Assembly (NCBI GenBank): GCA_037443205.1
Contig: JBBIOU010000014.1
Span: 1-64,000 of the forward strand
Source: JBBIOU01 sp037443205
GTDB taxonomy: Bacteria > Bacteroidota > Bacteroidia > Flavobacteriales_D > UBA2798
Direction of reading: 5' to 3'
Length of the DNA: 64,000 nucleotides
Each line of letters opens with the position of its first letter. Within the stretch, counting starts at the first letter, position 1. Below are positions 35,850-44,764 of this stretch, one piece after another. Both the position numbers and the translations under genes were made by a program. The notes under the pieces are model-generated. The model was given only the letters and a program-made list of their open reading frames with translations, was not told the DNA's origin and made no database searches.

Positions 35850-36758
35850 TTAGTTTTTGCAGGGCTGCATTATCTTGTTGTATTTGGTAAGGTTACCTGC
35901 ATCAACCGATTTGCAAATATTAAATACTTTAACTTTTTCATCCTGCGTGGCACAATGAAAGAGTTCAGCAATTTCGTTTACTTTGGCCAGAAAAAATATT
36001 CTGACATTTACCGCGCCTATTCTGTCTTTAGCAACGGCACTAACCATTTCTAATGCTTCTAAAACTGATGCTCGCCCTGTGTTAACATCATTGTACATAA
36101 GATCGAACCCTAAACGGTGGTATTTGTACATGGCTTCTCTAAGGGGTTTAAACGCGGCCTGCAGTGCATTATCTATTATCCAGTATCTGTTGCGGTTGTT
36201 TTCGCCCGGTCTCCAGCCCGGTTCGGGTGCCGACTGGGCATTATTTGCAATTTGTTGTGCTTTTAAATAATATTTTGTTCCGCCTTCCAACGAAAAAGAA
36301 TCATAATCGTAGGCAATAATCAGATAGCAATAAAATGCAATTACCGAGCTCAGGTTACTTCTGTGTTGATCGGGTGTAAAAATTATCTGGGTTCCGCGTT
36401 GATATTTAAAAGCAAAATCCTCGTCTAAATAATTAAACAAAGGGGATGAGTATCCGGTATTGAATACAGGGCGATTAGAGGTTATCTGGATAGTTCCCGA
36501 AAAATCTTCATTACCTGTTTGTTTATCAACGTTAATTAAAAAATTGCATTCAATTTTTTCTTCTTCTTTAAAGGTTTCGGTGGTCCATTTGGTATTATTT
36601 ACAAATTCCATAATGGCTTTTTCGAGTTCTTCAAAAACTATTTTATCGGCTGCCGATGTTTGCAGTGCCGGAGAAATAACCTGTACCTTACATTTAAGTT
36701 CCTGAGCAATGGTAATTTGAGTTGTTAATATAAGTAATATGGCAAAGTAATTTTTCAT
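35850..36758 (-). CDS. porD: PorD-like protein (DUF4835)
   Basis: The protein has 302 residues with a signal peptide (MKNYFAILLILTTQITIAQ). The DUF4835 signature is visible: ELKCKVQVISPALQ, FEELEKAIMEFVNNTKWT, FNTGYSSPLFNYLDEDFAFKY, SLEGGTKYYLKAQ, GWRPGENNRNRYW. The family is annotated as a type IX secretion component (PorD) and lies next to coaBC in many Bacteroidota, as here (3-bp gap). It acts in the periplasm or at the outer membrane. This fits a window with at least two T9SS substrates. The precise role in T9SS is less settled than that of PorK-PorN. Confidence 0.85.
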   Translation of the reverse strand: MKNYFAILLILTTQITIAQELKCKVQVISPALQTSAADKIVFEELEKAIMEFVNNTKWTTETFKEEEKIECNFLINVDKQTGNEDFSGTIQITSNRPVFNTGYSSPLFNYLDEDFAFKYQRGTQIIFTPDQHRSNLSSVIAFYCYLIIAYDYDSFSLEGGTKYYLKAQQIANNAQSAPEPGWRPGENNRNRYWIIDNALQAAFKPLREAMYKYHRLGFDLMYNDVNTGRASVLEALEMVSAVAKDRIGAVNVRIFFLAKVNEIAELFHCATQDEKVKVFNICKSVDAGNLTKYNKIMQPCKN

Positions 36759-36761
36759 TTT

Positions 36762-37946
36762 TTATATCAATATGTTTTCAAGCAATTCAAATGCCAATTG
36801 TGTTTTAGGCATTAACTCAAAGTTAGTTACTTTATTGTTTTTAGCTATTAGGGTTACTTTGTTATAGTCTCCGCCAAATCCTGCATCTTTATCTTGTAGT
36901 GAATTAAGCACTATGTAATCAAGATTTTTAGTCATTAATTTTTTACGGGCGTTTTCAATCTCATTATTGGTTTCAAGGGCAAAACCAATCAATATTTGAT
37001 TTTTATGTTTGTGTAGGCCAAGGTATTTAAGTATATCGGTTGTGGCTTGCAGTTTAATGTTGAGTTCGGCTGTATCTTTTTTAATTTTAGTTTGTGATTT
37101 TTTTTGGGGAGTAAAATCGGCTACGGCAGCAGTCATTATAATTACATCGTGTTTTTTATAATGTTTTTTTACTTGTTCAAACATATCTTGGGCCGATAAA
37201 ACATCTATGCGTTTAATTTTATCGTGTACGGATAAATTTGTTTTTCCTGAAATTAAAGTTACTGATGCTCCCATGTTTAGAGCGGCCTCGGCTAAGGCGT
37301 AACCCATTTTTCCTGAGCTAAAATTGCTGATGTATCTAACCGGGTCTATGGGTTCAATGGTTGGCCCTGCGGTAATCAGAATTTTTTTTCCGCTTAATTT
37401 TTTTTTTTGAACGAGTAAGGTTTTAATAATTTGAAAAATTTCTTCCGGTTCGGCCATTCTACCCGGGCCGGATAAGCCGCTGGCTAATTCACCCGTACCG
37501 GGATTTATAAGGTAGTTACCGTATTTTCTGAGTATATCGAGGTTTTGCACCGTTGCCGGATGTTTATACATATCGAAATCCATGGCGGGTGCAAGTACTA
37601 CCGGACATCGGGCAGAAAGATAGGTTGCCAGTAATAAATTGTCGCATATTCCATGTGCCATTTTTGCCAATGTGTTGGCTGTAGCCGGGGCAACAACAAA
37701 TAAGTCAGCCCATAAGCCCAGTTCTACATGGTTATTCCATGTTTTATCAGCACGAACAAAATGGGTTAATACCTCATGATTGCTGAGGGTAGAAAATGTA
37801 AGTGGAGTAACAAAATCGTGTGCATCGGGGGTAAATATCACTTTCACTTCTGCCCCGCTCTTTTTTAATACCCGAACTAATAATATGGATTTATAGGCGG
37901 CTATGCCACCTGTAACTCCAAGAAGTATTTTTTTGCCCTTTAACAT
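36762..37946 (-). CDS. coaBC: Bifunctional CoaBC (phosphopantothenoylcysteine synthetase/decarboxylase)
   Basis: The protein has 394 residues and catalyses two steps of coenzyme A synthesis. The N-terminal flavin-dependent CoaC domain (1-180) has GKKILLGVTGGIAAYKS, the catalytic-His region NNHVELGLWADLFVVAPATANTLAK and APAMDFDMY. The C-terminal CoaB domain (about 187-394) has ILITAGPTIEPIDPVRYISN, FSSGKMGYALAEAA and IMTAAVADF. The loop that in the E. coli protein carries Cys158 (ACG..G.GRM) here reads ELASGLSGPGRMAEP, with Ser where Cys is expected. The gene sits in the bamD-rpoZ-coaBC-porD operon. Confidence 0.95.
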   Translation of the reverse strand: MLKGKKILLGVTGGIAAYKSILLVRVLKKSGAEVKVIFTPDAHDFVTPLTFSTLSNHEVLTHFVRADKTWNNHVELGLWADLFVVAPATANTLAKMAHGICDNLLLATYLSARCPVVLAPAMDFDMYKHPATVQNLDILRKYGNYLINPGTGELASGLSGPGRMAEPEEIFQIIKTLLVQKKKLSGKKILITAGPTIEPIDPVRYISNFSSGKMGYALAEAALNMGASVTLISGKTNLSVHDKIKRIDVLSAQDMFEQVKKHYKKHDVIIMTAAVADFTPQKKSQTKIKKDTAELNIKLQATTDILKYLGLHKHKNQILIGFALETNNEIENARKKLMTKNLDYIVLNSLQDKDAGFGGDYNKVTLIAKNNKVTNFELMPKTQLAFELLENILI

Positions 37947-37958
37947 GGGCTATAAAGA

Positions 37959-38276
37959 TTATTGTTCCGGATAACGGTAATAGGTTTTACCTTCTAAAAA
38001 TTCTTGTATGGCTATAGATACCGGTTTGGCGAGTTTTTCATAATGTTTGGAAATTTCAATTTGCTCGCGGTTTTCAAACACTTCTTCCAGATTGTCGGTG
38101 TGGGATGCAAACTCTTGTAGTTTTTGCGAAAGCTCTTCTTTCATTTCGGTACTTATCTGGTTGGCTCTTTTAGATATTATAACCAACGATTCGTATATGT
38201 TGCCCGTTATTTTTTCTAGTTGATCTACGTCCCGGGTAACGGTGGTTCTTTCTGCATTTGAGTTTTTATAGCTCAT
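37959..38276 (-). CDS. rpoZ: RNA polymerase omega-like subunit
   Basis: The protein has 105 residues. The central NIYESLVIISKRANQIST matches the Rpb6/omega core helix (ARRANQI type), followed by the acidic helices found in Bacteroidota omega proteins. Omega helps assemble beta-prime into RNA polymerase. Placement between bamD and coaBC on the same strand (13-14 bp gaps) is the arrangement I know for this phylum. Confidence 0.85.
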   Translation of the reverse strand: MSYKNSNAERTTVTRDVDQLEKITGNIYESLVIISKRANQISTEMKEELSQKLQEFASHTDNLEEVFENREQIEISKHYEKLAKPVSIAIQEFLEGKTYYRYPEQ

Positions 38277-38289
38277 AACATGTAATTAT

Positions 38290-39105
38290 TTAATTATCAA
38301 ATCTTTTTACCATACTCAGCGCGTTTGAATAAAGTGATTCCAACTCTTTCAATTTCTTGCTTTTTGGGAAAAAGCCCACAAAGTTAAGATAACTTTTAAT
38401 ACATTCTTCAAATCTTTCCTTTTTTTTGCTGTCAATACTGTTGGCCGCATATAAATAATCCGACTTAACTATCAGATAAAGAGCCTCTTCCATATAGGAA
38501 GTGAGCGGATATTCTTCAAGCATGGCTTTTAATGCTACCGATGCCGAGCGATATTGCTCCATGTGATAATATTGGTAGGCATTTTGAAAAGCTTTCTTCT
38601 CTAACTTACTGCGTAGTTTATCAATAATCTGGTTGCAGGTGTCTTTTTTTGAACTCTCGGGATATTTATTTAAAAACATTTGTAATTCGTTGATAGCCGT
38701 AATGGTTTCTTTTTGATCCAGATAATTCGGTGGGGATGTTTTAACATTACAGATAGCACTCATATATAAGCATTCTTCTGCATACTTGCTGTTGGGGTAT
38801 GTTTTGGCAAAAGTCTTAAAATAAAATGCTGCCGTATAATATTCTTTGATATGGTAATGGCAGTAGCTGTAATAATAATATACCGATTCGCCTCTTTCGG
38901 TAAGTTTATAAATAGGTATTACTTCTTCGAGCAGAGGCAAAGCTTTGATATATTTTTTTTTTGCATAATATTCTAAGGCTTTTTGGTATATAAGATTATA
39001 ATCTTTGCTCTTTTGCAATTTGCGTTCTTTGCTGCAAGAAGCAAACAGTATAAGAAAGATAAATACCAAAAAAATATAATGATGATGGGCAAGATACTTA
39101 TTCAT
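38290..39105 (-). CDS. bamD: BamD outer-membrane assembly lipoprotein
   Basis: The protein has 271 residues with a lipoprotein signal (FLVFIFLILFASCSK; lipobox Cys about 24). TPR-like helical repeats follow: YYAKKKYIKALPLLEEVIPIY, YYTAAFYFKTFAKTYPNSKYAEECLYMSA, QYRSASVALKAMLEEYPLTSYMEEAL. These match the BamD/YfiO family, which works with BamA to insert beta-barrels in the outer membrane. It heads the bamD-rpoZ-coaBC-porD run. Confidence 0.9.
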   Translation of the reverse strand: MNKYLAHHHYIFLVFIFLILFASCSKERKLQKSKDYNLIYQKALEYYAKKKYIKALPLLEEVIPIYKLTERGESVYYYYSYCHYHIKEYYTAAFYFKTFAKTYPNSKYAEECLYMSAICNVKTSPPNYLDQKETITAINELQMFLNKYPESSKKDTCNQIIDKLRSKLEKKAFQNAYQYYHMEQYRSASVALKAMLEEYPLTSYMEEALYLIVKSDYLYAANSIDSKKKERFEECIKSYLNFVGFFPKSKKLKELESLYSNALSMVKRFDN

Positions 39106-39145
39106 GTAAATACATTAACGCGATTTATGGCTAACTATTATTATA

Positions 39146-40015
39146 CTATTCAACAATCATTACAAGATATTTAGAAACGCTCCAAAAAGCCTTAGGATCG
39201 TTAATGACAAGTTTTTCAATGTTTTTTTCGCCTACCAATTTATAGGAACCGGACGGATGGGTTGTTAGCAACTCTGCTTTTTTGGCACCTATGGTAAACT
39301 CTTTGTTTTTGGTAATATCTATTTTGGTAAAATAATCTTTGTTAAAATCATCTTTCAATTTTTTAATTTTACCGATGCCTATAAAACCTCCTTCTTTGGT
39401 AATAATACCATTATTTTTTAATTCTTTACTTGTGCCAAAAACATAATAAGCAGTATTTATCTCGGCTTGTTTTTCTTCTACCACGGCAACTGTTTCATTT
39501 AAAGTAGCCGTAAGTTCGGCATAAGCAATATCATAACGTGCAAGCTCTTCTCTTAAAGCCGATATGGTAAGTTCCTGATCGTTAATTTTTGCCACTAAAT
39601 TTTCGATGGTTTTTTCAAGTTCGGCAATTTTCATATCGCCCTTTTTAAGCTTGCTCCTAAGTGCCGCTATTTTATTTTTATTTTCTTCCATTAATGAATT
39701 AATAACCTGAATTTCTTCAATAATACGGTCTTTTTGATCAGCTTTTAATTCGGGGTCATTGTTTCTGCTCAGGTTGATAACTTTTTCTTTCTCGCGTATA
39801 AGCACCAAATTGTCTTCAATTTCATTAAACGAACGAAAATATTCATTGATTGCCGAATCTTTACTGTTTAATGCATTTTGTAATTTTTGATTTTCGGCTT
39901 TTAATTTTTCAATTTCAGGGTTCCCCGAGTTACTGTCTTCATTAGCATTTTCTTTGCTATTGCAGGCAAACAAAAACAAAGTTGCCGTAAAGAGTATGAA
40001 TGATAATTGTTTCAT
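39146..40015 (-). CDS. Coiled-coil lipoprotein of unknown function
   Basis: The protein has 289 residues. The lipobox is LFLFACNSK (Cys18). Residues about 35-170 form a long heptad-rich coiled coil (EIEKLKAENQKLQNALNSKDSAINEY onward). A compact C-terminal domain of about 110 residues follows (INTAYYVFGTSKELKNNGIITKEGG; LTTHPSGSYKLVGEKN; FWSVSKYLVMIVE). Similar proteins occur widely in Bacteroidota, but I know no proven function. It lies 40 bp upstream of bamD on the same strand and may be co-transcribed, pointing to the outer envelope. Confidence 0.75.
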   Translation of the reverse strand: MKQLSFILFTATLFLFACNSKENANEDSNSGNPEIEKLKAENQKLQNALNSKDSAINEYFRSFNEIEDNLVLIREKEKVINLSRNNDPELKADQKDRIIEEIQVINSLMEENKNKIAALRSKLKKGDMKIAELEKTIENLVAKINDQELTISALREELARYDIAYAELTATLNETVAVVEEKQAEINTAYYVFGTSKELKNNGIITKEGGFIGIGKIKKLKDDFNKDYFTKIDITKNKEFTIGAKKAELLTTHPSGSYKLVGEKNIEKLVINDPKAFWSVSKYLVMIVE

Positions 40016-40037
40016 ATCGTTATAAATTAACTGTTTG

Positions 40038-40071
40038 CAAAGGTAAGAACACTATTTTAATTTACTGCAAA
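40038..40071 (-). promoter_or_regulatory. Promoter of the coiled-coil lipoprotein gene
   Basis: Minus strand: TTTG (40068-40071), 22 bases, TACCTTTG (40038-40045), 22 bp before the ATG. Good consensus match. Confidence 0.6.
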
Positions 40072-40080
40072 TCTTTTAGA

Positions 40081-40088
40081 TATATTTG
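40081..40088 (+). promoter_or_regulatory. -7 element of the M61 peptidase gene
   Basis: TATATTTG fits TAnnTTTG and ends 14 bp before the ATG at 40103. The -33 box is weak. Confidence 0.45.
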
Positions 40089-40102
40089 TTGCGTTATTAA
40101 TA

Positions 40103-41884
40103 ATGTATAATGTTATGATAGTTAAAATTTTGTTCTCAGTTTTAATAAACGCAGCACTTGTTATCAATTGTTTTTCACAACAACTTACCTATCGTTTATC
40201 TATGGATAAGCCCCATGAACATTATTTTAATGTAGAAATAATTGCCGAAAATATATCCGGTAATACCATAGATGTTAAAATGCCCGTATGGGCACCCGGT
40301 TCATATCTGGTCAGAGAGTTTTCAAGAAACATAGATTATGTTAAAGCCTACGATGCAAACAACAAAGAAATAAACGTAAAGAAGATAAATAAAAATACCT
40401 GGCGTATCGCATCAAATGGCTCAAAAAAAATATTCATTAAATACGCGGTATATGCATTTGAACTCTCTGTACGAACCAGTTTTTTAGATGACTCGCATGG
40501 ATACATTAACGGTACCAGTGTATTTATGTACTTAGACGGCAAAAAAAACCTTCCGGGCCGACTCGAAATAATACCCTATAAAAAATGGAACAAAATAAGT
40601 ACCTCGTTAGAACGTTTGGCTCCTAATACTTATTATTTTAAAGACTATGACGAACTGGCCGATTGCCCGATAGAAATTGGCAATCACGATATTTTTTATT
40701 TTAATGCGGCTGGCATACGCCACGAAGTAGCCATGTACGGTAAAGCCGATTATGATGTTGAAAGATTAAAAAACGACATGGCTGCTATCGTAGAAGCCTG
40801 TACCGCTGTTTTTGGGGATAACCCAAATAAATATTATGTATTTATCATTCACAACCTCACTCAGGGAAGTGGTGGCTTAGAACACATGAATTCAACTACC
40901 TTACAGGTAAACAGAAACACCTATAAAACTAATTATATTTCTTTTCTAAGTCTGGTTGCTCATGAATATTTCCACTTATGGAATGTAAAAAGAATTAGAC
41001 CCCACACACTCGGCCCCTTTGATTATGATAAAGAAAATTATACAGAACTGCTCTGGGTAATGGAAGGTTTTACCAGCTATTATGACGAACTCTTGCTAAA
41101 ACGTTTAGGCTTATATACCGAAAGTGAATATTTGCGCGTATTAAACGGCACTATCAGCGCCCTCGAAAATCAACCCGGCTCACGCGTACAATCAGTTGCC
41201 GAATCAAGTTTTGATGCCTGGATAAAAGGCTACAGACCCAACGAAAACAGCAGTAACACAGAAATATCATATTATACTAAAGGACATGTACTTGCAGCTT
41301 TACTCGATATAGAAATAATTAATTCGACCAACGGGCAAAAAAAACTTGACGATTTGATGCGCTACTTATACAACGAATACTATAAGAAACAAAAAAGAGG
41401 TTTTACCGAAACAGAATTTAAGCAGGCTGCCGAAAAAATAACCGGTAAAAATCTTGACTTTTTCTTTCAGGAATATGTTTACAATACCTCCCCGATTAAT
41501 TATGAATATTTTTTTAAACCTGTGGGACTTGAATTGAATAAACGCCCGCATGATGATGTAAACCTTAATATAAAAACCCGTAACGAGGGTGGTAAGCTTA
41601 TTGTAACTGAAGTTTTAAGAGGCGGTAGCGCTTACCAGGCCGGCTTAAATGTAAACGATGAAATTATTGCGATTAACAACCTGCGGGCAGATGCCAATTC
41701 GTTTCAAAGAATCTTAAATAATTACAAATTAAACGATGAAATTGAACTCTTGATAACGCGCGATAATCTTTTGCAAAACATACGGGTAAAACTGTTACCC
41801 TCTATTCTTACCGAATTTAAGATAACAGTACCCGATACAAACAATGTAAGCGCTAAAAAGCTTCGTGATTTTTGGCTTAATTAA
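40103..41884 (+). CDS. M61-family (glycyl) aminopeptidase with PDZ domain
   Basis: The protein has 593 residues: a signal peptide (ending NCFSQ), an M61 N-terminal beta domain (MPVWAPGSYLVREFSRNI), and a gluzincin catalytic core with HEYFHLWNVKRIRP (zinc His287, Glu288, His291) and the downstream WVMEGFTSYYDELLL providing the third zinc ligand. A PDZ domain (about 490-575; LIVTEVLRGGSAYQAGLNVNDEIIAINN) closes it. It probably acts in the periplasm on peptides. The start could also be the Met four residues later. It converges on, and overlaps by 4 bp, a small lipoprotein gene. Confidence 0.92.
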   Translation: MYNVMIVKILFSVLINAALVINCFSQQLTYRLSMDKPHEHYFNVEIIAENISGNTIDVKMPVWAPGSYLVREFSRNIDYVKAYDANNKEINVKKINKNTWRIASNGSKKIFIKYAVYAFELSVRTSFLDDSHGYINGTSVFMYLDGKKNLPGRLEIIPYKKWNKISTSLERLAPNTYYFKDYDELADCPIEIGNHDIFYFNAAGIRHEVAMYGKADYDVERLKNDMAAIVEACTAVFGDNPNKYYVFIIHNLTQGSGGLEHMNSTTLQVNRNTYKTNYISFLSLVAHEYFHLWNVKRIRPHTLGPFDYDKENYTELLWVMEGFTSYYDELLLKRLGLYTESEYLRVLNGTISALENQPGSRVQSVAESSFDAWIKGYRPNENSSNTEISYYTKGHVLAALLDIEIINSTNGQKKLDDLMRYLYNEYYKKQKRGFTETEFKQAAEKITGKNLDFFFQEYVYNTSPINYEYFFKPVGLELNKRPHDDVNLNIKTRNEGGKLIVTEVLRGGSAYQAGLNVNDEIIAINNLRADANSFQRILNNYKLNDEIELLITRDNLLQNIRVKLLPSILTEFKITVPDTNNVSAKKLRDFWLN

Positions 41885-42063
41885 GCCTTATAAAAATTCT
41901 CTTTTAATACAGGCATCATAGCATGCTTACTTTTATATTTAAACGCACCACTATATGCAGGGCAGGTTTGTTTAGATTTACATGAAGTAAAAAATGCTGC
42001 TACCGTAATTACCAATACAGCTTTGGTAACTGCTTTTCCGGGGGTTAAATTTACTTGCTTCAT
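41881..42063 (-). CDS. Small lipoprotein with CPAY motif
   Basis: The protein has 60 residues. A hydrophobic segment (AVTKAVLVITVAAFFTSCKSK) ends in a lipobox Cys, followed by KQTCPAYSGAFKYK. Short Bacteroidota lipoproteins with a CPAY-type motif are familiar to me, but their function is not. Its stop lies inside a perfect 14-bp palindrome (GGCTTAATTAAGCC, 41874-41887) that also holds the stop of the convergent M61 gene. Confidence 0.6.
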   Translation of the reverse strand: MKQVNLTPGKAVTKAVLVITVAAFFTSCKSKQTCPAYSGAFKYKSKHAMMPVLKENFYKA

Positions 42064-42180
42064 AATAAGTTAGGTGTTAGTTTGTTTTTGTTTGTTACCT
42101 TTATAGGGCAAAAAAAAAGTTTTTTCCATAAAAGATTGGCAAAAAAATTGTAAATTATTTAAATTCAGATATTTATAAAA

Positions 42181-42783
42181 ATGCTTTTTGCGTTATTGGC
42201 AAATCATAACGAATTGAGCGATGCCCAACTGATAGAAAAATACAAGCAAACGGGCAACAACTGGTATGTTGGTATCCTTTATCAACGCTATACGGTTGCC
42301 ATAGCCGCTATATGTTACAGCTACTTTAAAAATAAAGATGAAAGCGAAGATACCGTAATGGAAATATTTGAGATAATACTCAAAGACCTGCAAAAATACG
42401 AAGTCCATAACCTAAAATCCTGGTTATTAAGCGTTGTAAAACACTATTGCCAACGAAAAAAGGAAAAAATTGCCCGTTTAAGCGAAAAAAATATGGCTTT
42501 GAAAAAAAATCTTGATTTTTTTATGGAATATGACCGGGAATCACCCCTTTATGAAATAGAAGCAAGCCATGAAGCATACCAAGAAATGGAAAATAAACTG
42601 GCTCAAGCCATTAACACTTTAAAAAAAGAGCAAAAAACATGCATCGAACTATTTTATATGCACAACAAATCGTACCAGGAAATAAGTAACGAAACCGGAT
42701 TTTCTGTAAAAAATGTAAAAAGCTATATACAAAACGGAAAACGAAACATAAAAATATTACTGGAATCAGAAACAAATGCTTAA
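42181..42783 (+). CDS. ECF-type sigma-70 family RNA polymerase sigma factor
   Basis: The protein has 200 residues. Region 2 (YQRYTVAIAAICYSYFKNKDESEDTVMEIFEIIL, then HNLKSWLLSVVKHYCQRKK) and region 4 (LAQAINTLKKEQKTCIELFYMHNKSYQEISNETGFSVKNVKSYIQNGKRNIKILL) are clear. The protein is of the Bacteroidota ECF class. Its 3' end overlaps the next gene by 8 bp, so it is translationally coupled to a probable anti-sigma/TonB hybrid. Its regulon cannot be predicted from this window. Confidence 0.92.
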   Translation: MLFALLANHNELSDAQLIEKYKQTGNNWYVGILYQRYTVAIAAICYSYFKNKDESEDTVMEIFEIILKDLQKYEVHNLKSWLLSVVKHYCQRKKEKIARLSEKNMALKKNLDFFMEYDRESPLYEIEASHEAYQEMENKLAQAINTLKKEQKTCIELFYMHNKSYQEISNETGFSVKNVKSYIQNGKRNIKILLESETNA

Positions 42784-43873
42784 ACAAGGCAATACATACA
42801 GCCATAAAATACTTAAACTGCTCGAAAAAAAACTTACCGGAACAGCAAGTAACAAAGAACTGCAGGAGCTGCAAAGTTTCATGCAAAATGACGAATTATT
42901 TGCCGAGGCATTTCGCAACACTGATTTAACACTCTTAAAAAATGCTCAACTAATAGCTGCCGATGCCAACGAACGCATCAACGAAATAATAAAACCCTAC
43001 AAACCTATTAATAAACATTATATTTATTACGGAATATCTGCAGTTATCTTCATCTTTTCACTTATCTATTTTTGGCCTGAAAAAAAACAAACTGATATTA
43101 CATCCCAAAATAACATCACTGTTACCGATGCCAACAAAAAAGAACCTGCAGCATCAAACCGTGAAAGCATTATTTCATTAGAAAACATCCAAAAACAAGC
43201 AACCACAACAACCGAAGAAAAAGTTATCATACCACCAAGCCAAAAAAATGAAATAAAACCTCCGGTTGAAAACATTAATAATAAAGATGAAAATGTTATT
43301 AACGAAGAAACTGAAATAAAAAATAATAAACAAGAAGAAGAAAAAGAAAAACAAAAAGAGCAAGAACAAGAAAATAAACAAAAATTAAATACCGAAAACA
43401 CAGCCAATCAAATTGATTATAACATATATCCAACCGCTGTAAGAGTACAACATATACAAATACTAAGTAAAATTAATGCTGCCGAAAGCGAAAACACCAG
43501 CCGAAACAATGATGTAACCAATCCAAATTTAGGTGAACCTATTACCAAAAAGAAAAACAATCCCGACTACAAACTTGATGATATGCCCCACTATACCGGT
43601 AATGATGCAGGTTTTATCAGCTATCTTAACCGCAGGTTAAATGGAGCCGTAATACTTCCGCGAAACAAAATACCACATACTGTAACCGTGCGTTTTATTG
43701 TAAACAGCAAAGGCAAAATAGAAAGCAGCGAAATAATAGGACAACTTATTCCTCCCGCATTAGAAAAAGAAATTTTAAATGCCATTAACGAAGCTCCCGA
43801 CTGGCAACCCGGTAAATTAAGCGGCAAAAAAGGCAAACTCGAATATATGATTGCCTTTTATTTCGGCTTTTAA
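42776..43873 (+). CDS. Probable anti-sigma factor fused to TonB C-terminal domain
   Basis: The protein has 365 residues. The cytosolic N-terminus (1-80; KILKLLEKKLTGTASNKELQELQSFMQNDELFAEAF) resembles the N-terminal helix bundle of FecR-type anti-sigma factors. One membrane helix (about 82-100; YYGISAVIFIFSLIYFW) is followed by a long low-complexity K/E/N/Q periplasmic linker and a TonB C-terminal fold (about 270-365; VTVRFIVNSKGKIESSEIIGQ, AINEAPDWQPGKLSGKKG). The start overlaps the sigma factor gene. The design suggests direct signalling from a TonB-dependent receptor or envelope stress to the sigma factor. That role is inference; homology of the N-terminus is moderate. Confidence 0.75.
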   Translation: MLKQGNTYSHKILKLLEKKLTGTASNKELQELQSFMQNDELFAEAFRNTDLTLLKNAQLIAADANERINEIIKPYKPINKHYIYYGISAVIFIFSLIYFWPEKKQTDITSQNNITVTDANKKEPAASNRESIISLENIQKQATTTTEEKVIIPPSQKNEIKPPVENINNKDENVINEETEIKNNKQEEEKEKQKEQEQENKQKLNTENTANQIDYNIYPTAVRVQHIQILSKINAAESENTSRNNDVTNPNLGEPITKKKNNPDYKLDDMPHYTGNDAGFISYLNRRLNGAVILPRNKIPHTVTVRFIVNSKGKIESSEIIGQLIPPALEKEILNAINEAPDWQPGKLSGKKGKLEYMIAFYFGF

Positions 43874-43940
43874 ATCTAAACACAATTTTTTTATAAAACT
43901 ATTTTAATACCGATTTGCAGACATGTGATAGGTATTGGAG

Positions 43941-44687
43941 TTATATAATAAATTTTATCTCTTTTACATCAACTTTCAGGTGTTGCATATCGCGGGTAAG
44001 CAGTTTTAATTTTCCCGCACTACATACCCCCGTTATCATCGCCTCAATCATCCTGCCTTCATATATAAATCTTAACCATCTATTTAAACCCAATAAATGT
44101 TGTAAATAAATTTCTTCAATCTCCTTAGTATGATTGTTTCTAAGCTTTATGTAATATAATTCGAGTATAGAACAAAATTGTTCTAAAACAACTTTAATAT
44201 CATATAACACGTTATTTTCAAGAAACAGCGAAGTAGCGTTTAATCCGGCATTAAAAAGGCTTTGATTAACATTTATACCAACACCTATTATCGTATAATT
44301 TATGGTGCTGCCCGACACAATATTATCAATTAACACACCTGCTATTTTTTTATTATTAACCAAAATATCATTAGGCCACTTTATTTTTACCTGATTTGTA
44401 TAGGCAGTTAATAATTTTAAAAGACTAATGGCTGTTAATTTGCTTAATATGAACTGTTCGCTGAGCGACAAAAAAACAGGTTTATAAATAACCGAAAAAG
44501 TAAGGTTTTTATGCGGTTCGCTGTGCCAAACAGCGTTTCTTTGACCCCTGCCGCGAGTTTGTTCATGTGCCAATATTACAGTTCCCTCTGGTACATTTGT
44601 CTGTTTTAGCAAACTGGCAGCATAATTGTTTGTAGAATCAATACTTTGCAACTCTATACAATTTAAGCCTGTAAACAATGTATTCAT
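43941..44687 (-). CDS. birA: Biotin-[acetyl-CoA-carboxylase] ligase
   Basis: The protein has 248 residues, with the catalytic and C-terminal domains only; there is no N-terminal repressor HTH. Motifs are LQSIDSTNNYAASLL, the biotin-AMP loop EQTRGRGQRNAVWHSEPHKNLTFSV (GRGQR), and KIKWPNDILVNNKKIAGVLID and VGVGIN-like GVGINVNQ. It attaches biotin to the carrier lysine of acyl-CoA carboxylases. The gene is divergent from rsfS. Confidence 0.95.
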   Translation of the reverse strand: MNTLFTGLNCIELQSIDSTNNYAASLLKQTNVPEGTVILAHEQTRGRGQRNAVWHSEPHKNLTFSVIYKPVFLSLSEQFILSKLTAISLLKLLTAYTNQVKIKWPNDILVNNKKIAGVLIDNIVSGSTINYTIIGVGINVNQSLFNAGLNATSLFLENNVLYDIKVVLEQFCSILELYYIKLRNNHTKEIEEIYLQHLLGLNRWLRFIYEGRMIEAMITGVCSAGKLKLLTRDMQHLKVDVKEIKFII

Positions 44688-44736
44688 TAGCGGGTTGAAA
44701 GGATTGATAAAGAATGCAAATTACGTGTATTTTACT

Positions 44737-44754
44737 TACATTTGTTTAATTTTG
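44737..44754 (+). promoter_or_regulatory. Overlapping -7 elements upstream of rsfS-ftsH
   Basis: TACATTTG (44737-44744) and TAATTTTG (44747-44754) both fit TAnnTTTG; the second ends 10 bp before the ATG. No clear -33 TTG at a normal distance. Confidence 0.4.
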
Positions 44755-44764
44755 AATTGAAAGA

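Noticed and set aside
43906..43936. AATACC/GGTATT inverted repeat as a terminator between convergent genes
   Set aside because: The stem is only 6 bp with a long loop and no T-run.
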